The notes under the pieces: model-generated
What the model was told of the DNA's origin: nothing
The model's input: only the letters and a program-made list of their open reading frames with translations
The model's database searches: none
In this document: piece after piece, positions 62,638 through 64,000 of the stretch
Layout: every line of letters starts with the position of its first letter
How positions within the stretch are numbered: the stretch's first letter is position 1
Program-made: the position numbers and the translations under genes
Assembly: GCA_050952225.1 (NCBI GenBank)
Contig: JBMNKL010000001.1
Location: forward strand, 682,001 to 746,000
Reading direction: 5' to 3'
Source of the DNA: JBMNKL01 sp050952225
GTDB lineage: Bacteria; Bacillota; Clostridia; Acetivibrionales; DTU013
Length of the DNA stretch: 64,000 nt

Positions 62638-64000
62638 ATGAAAAAGAAGGATACATTTAAAATATCGGGTATGAGCTGTGCAGCATGCGTAGCAAGGGTC
62701 GAAAAAAAACTGGATAGCCTGGAGGGAGTCGAAAGCGCAGCCGTGAACCTTGCAACTGGAAAAGCAACGGTTCTGTATGACCCGGAGAGAATCAAGGCGT
62801 CTGATATGATACAAACCATACAGGCTTTGGGTTACGGTGCCGAATTATCCCGGGAAGCGTCAACAGGCGGCGAAGATGAATCCAGGGAAAAGGAGATCAA
62901 AAATCTCAGGATGGCATTTATAGTTTCAGCCGTATTGGCATCCCCACTCCTTCTTGCCATGATCATGTCTGTTGCCATGCCGGGAAAACCGTTGACGGTA
63001 TTTCTTCACAACCCGTATTTCCAGCTGGTGGCGGCTACGCCGGTTCAATTCATTATCGGTGCGCGGTTTTACAAGAACGCGTTTTACGCTTTACGGGCCG
63101 GGAGCGCCAACATGGACGTGTTGATTTCAATGGGAACGACGGCTTCATTTTTCTACAGTTTATACAACGTCTTCTTCCAGAACGTCGGGGAAGGCATGAT
63201 GAAAGACCTGTACTTTGAGGCATCGGCAGTGATTATTACGCTGGTTCTGCTGGGCAAGTACCTGGAGGCGGTTGCCAAGGGAAAAACTTCCGAGGCGGTA
63301 AAGAAACTGATGGGTTTGCAGGCAAAGACGGCCAGGGTGATACGCGACGGCGAGGAAACAGATATCCCGGTGGAGGAAGTTAAAACAGGGGATATTGTTG
63401 TTGTCAGGCCCGGCGAAAAAGTCCCTGTGGACGGGAAAATTATCGAAGGGAATTCTTCCATTGACGAATCCATGCTTACCGGTGAGAGCATCCCGGTTGA
63501 GAAAAAAACCGGCGATTTAGTATATGGCGCTACGATAAACAGGTTTGGGACTTTTAAGTTCGAGGCTGCGAAAGTGGGCAAGGATACGGTTCTTTCGCAG
63601 ATTATTAAAATGGTTGAAGATGCCCAGGGATCAAAAGCACCGATACAAAGGGTCGCAGATAAGGTTGCGGGTGTGTTTGTGCCGGTTGTCACCGGAATCG
63701 CAATCTTGACTTTTGTTGCATGGCTGGCTTTTGACGGTGACCCGGCCATGGCTGTCACAAGCGCTGTTTCAGTACTTGTTATCGCATGCCCCTGTGCGCT
63801 GGGGCTTGCAACACCTACGGCAATTATGGTGGGTACCGGGAAAGGAGCTGAAAACGGCATCCTTATCAAAGGCGGGGAATACCTTGAGACAGCCTGCAAG
63901 CTGGATGTCGTGGTATTGGACAAGACAGGGACCATCACCAAGGGCCGGCCGGAGGTTACCGACATTGTCCCGCTTGGACAGAATAGTAAGGAAGATTTGC
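62638..64000 (+). CDS. copA: copper-type P1B ATPase, 5' part
   Basis: The frame is open to the end of the window. It starts MKKKDTFKISGMSCAACVAR, a heavy-metal-associated (HMA) domain with the CAAC copper site. Transmembrane helices, the GESIPVEKK actuator loop, the membrane CPC metal motif in VIACPCALGLATPTA and the phosphorylated DKTGTITKG follow. The rest of the ATPase, including the nucleotide-binding domain, is missing. CPC plus CAAC indicates Cu(+) export, although Ag(+) is also possible. GAGGTGA precedes ATG 62638. Confidence 0.92.
   Translation, partial: MKKKDTFKISGMSCAACVARVEKKLDSLEGVESAAVNLATGKATVLYDPERIKASDMIQTIQALGYGAELSREASTGGEDESREKEIKNLRMAFIVSAVLASPLLLAMIMSVAMPGKPLTVFLHNPYFQLVAATPVQFIIGARFYKNAFYALRAGSANMDVLISMGTTASFFYSLYNVFFQNVGEGMMKDLYFEASAVIITLVLLGKYLEAVAKGKTSEAVKKLMGLQAKTARVIRDGEETDIPVEEVKTGDIVVVRPGEKVPVDGKIIEGNSSIDESMLTGESIPVEKKTGDLVYGATINRFGTFKFEAAKVGKDTVLSQIIKMVEDAQGSKAPIQRVADKVAGVFVPVVTGIAILTFVAWLAFDGDPAMAVTSAVSVLVIACPCALGLATPTAIMVGTGKGAENGILIKGGEYLETACKLDVVVLDKTGTITKGRPEVTDIVPLGQNSKEDL

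Noticed and set aside
63153..63965. 270-codon minus-strand frame
   Set aside because: It is the antisense shadow of the copA frame, which has all P-type ATPase motifs.

Overview
The window comes from the chromosome of a low-to-medium GC Gram-positive anaerobe of the class Clostridia. The evidence is two [FeFe]-hydrogenase operons with NuoE/NuoF-like partners, Rex-type operators, a Crh-like HPr, a membrane-anchored LonB, an ECF sigma/zinc-finger anti-sigma pair and Gram-positive ribosome binding sites. The order of the second hydrogenase locus (DRTGG, HATPase, sensory hydrogenase, DRTGG, PHP, NuoE, HATPase, 2Fe-2S, NuoF, HydA) resembles Clostridium (Acetivibrio) thermocellum relatives. That placement is inference; no taxonomic marker was searched.

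Region 1 (1-22.6 kb) is mostly housekeeping: the end of rplM, rpsI, an unplaced two-domain protein, an amidohydrolase, tsaE-tsaB-rimI, an ECF sigma/anti-sigma/bactofilin-like operon, crh-like and uvrC, a truncated ISLre2-type transposase beside an inverted repeat, a metallophosphoesterase, tig-clpP-clpX-lonB, uppP and tsaD. A cluster of same-strand DnaA-box-like 9-mers follows tsaD. Two minus-strand genes (a lytic transglycosylase and a Cys-rich protein), a PHP phosphoesterase, and smpB behind a consensus promoter and an early terminator complete it.

Region 2 (22.6-28 kb) starts with ssrA (tmRNA). Behind it lies 1.4 kb of decayed DNA with a broken surface-protein gene, then a Gfo/Idh/MocA oxidoreductase, a GPH-type sugar symporter and a repeat-containing coiled-coil protein.

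Region 3 (28-43.2 kb) is the most novel part. It is a tightly packed, co-directional array: Ppx/GppA, a three-gene ABC-2 exporter, a 5'-nucleotidase, a dTMP-kinase-like P-loop protein, then two carrier-protein modules. Module A is ACP1, a BtrH-like protein, an AMP-forming ligase and a nucleotidyltransferase-like protein. Module B is a BtrK-like PLP decarboxylase, a second BtrH-like protein, a BtrJ-like ATP-grasp ligase, ACP2 and a third BtrH-like protein that lacks the N-terminal Cys. The parts match the butirosin side-chain machinery (BtrI/J/K/H), in which an amino acid is loaded on an ACP, decarboxylated there and transferred to an acceptor. The aminoglycoside sugar genes, BtrO/BtrV and BtrG are absent, so this looks like an undescribed pathway for an aminoacyl-decorated metabolite.

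Region 4 (43.2-58.5 kb) holds two trimeric-type [FeFe]-hydrogenase operons, each behind a promoter and a Rex box just downstream of its -10 element, with a sensory-hydrogenase module between them. The first HydB is fused to an NfnB/GltD-like flavoprotein. Four genes here carry clustered frameshifts while their neighbours are intact, which means either sequencing errors or decay of redundant subunits.

Region 5 (58.5-64 kb) has L(+)-tartrate dehydratase subunits ttdA-ttdB, a YbaK-type editing protein, a nitroreductase, a DUF362 protein and the start of a copper-type P1B ATPase that runs off the window.
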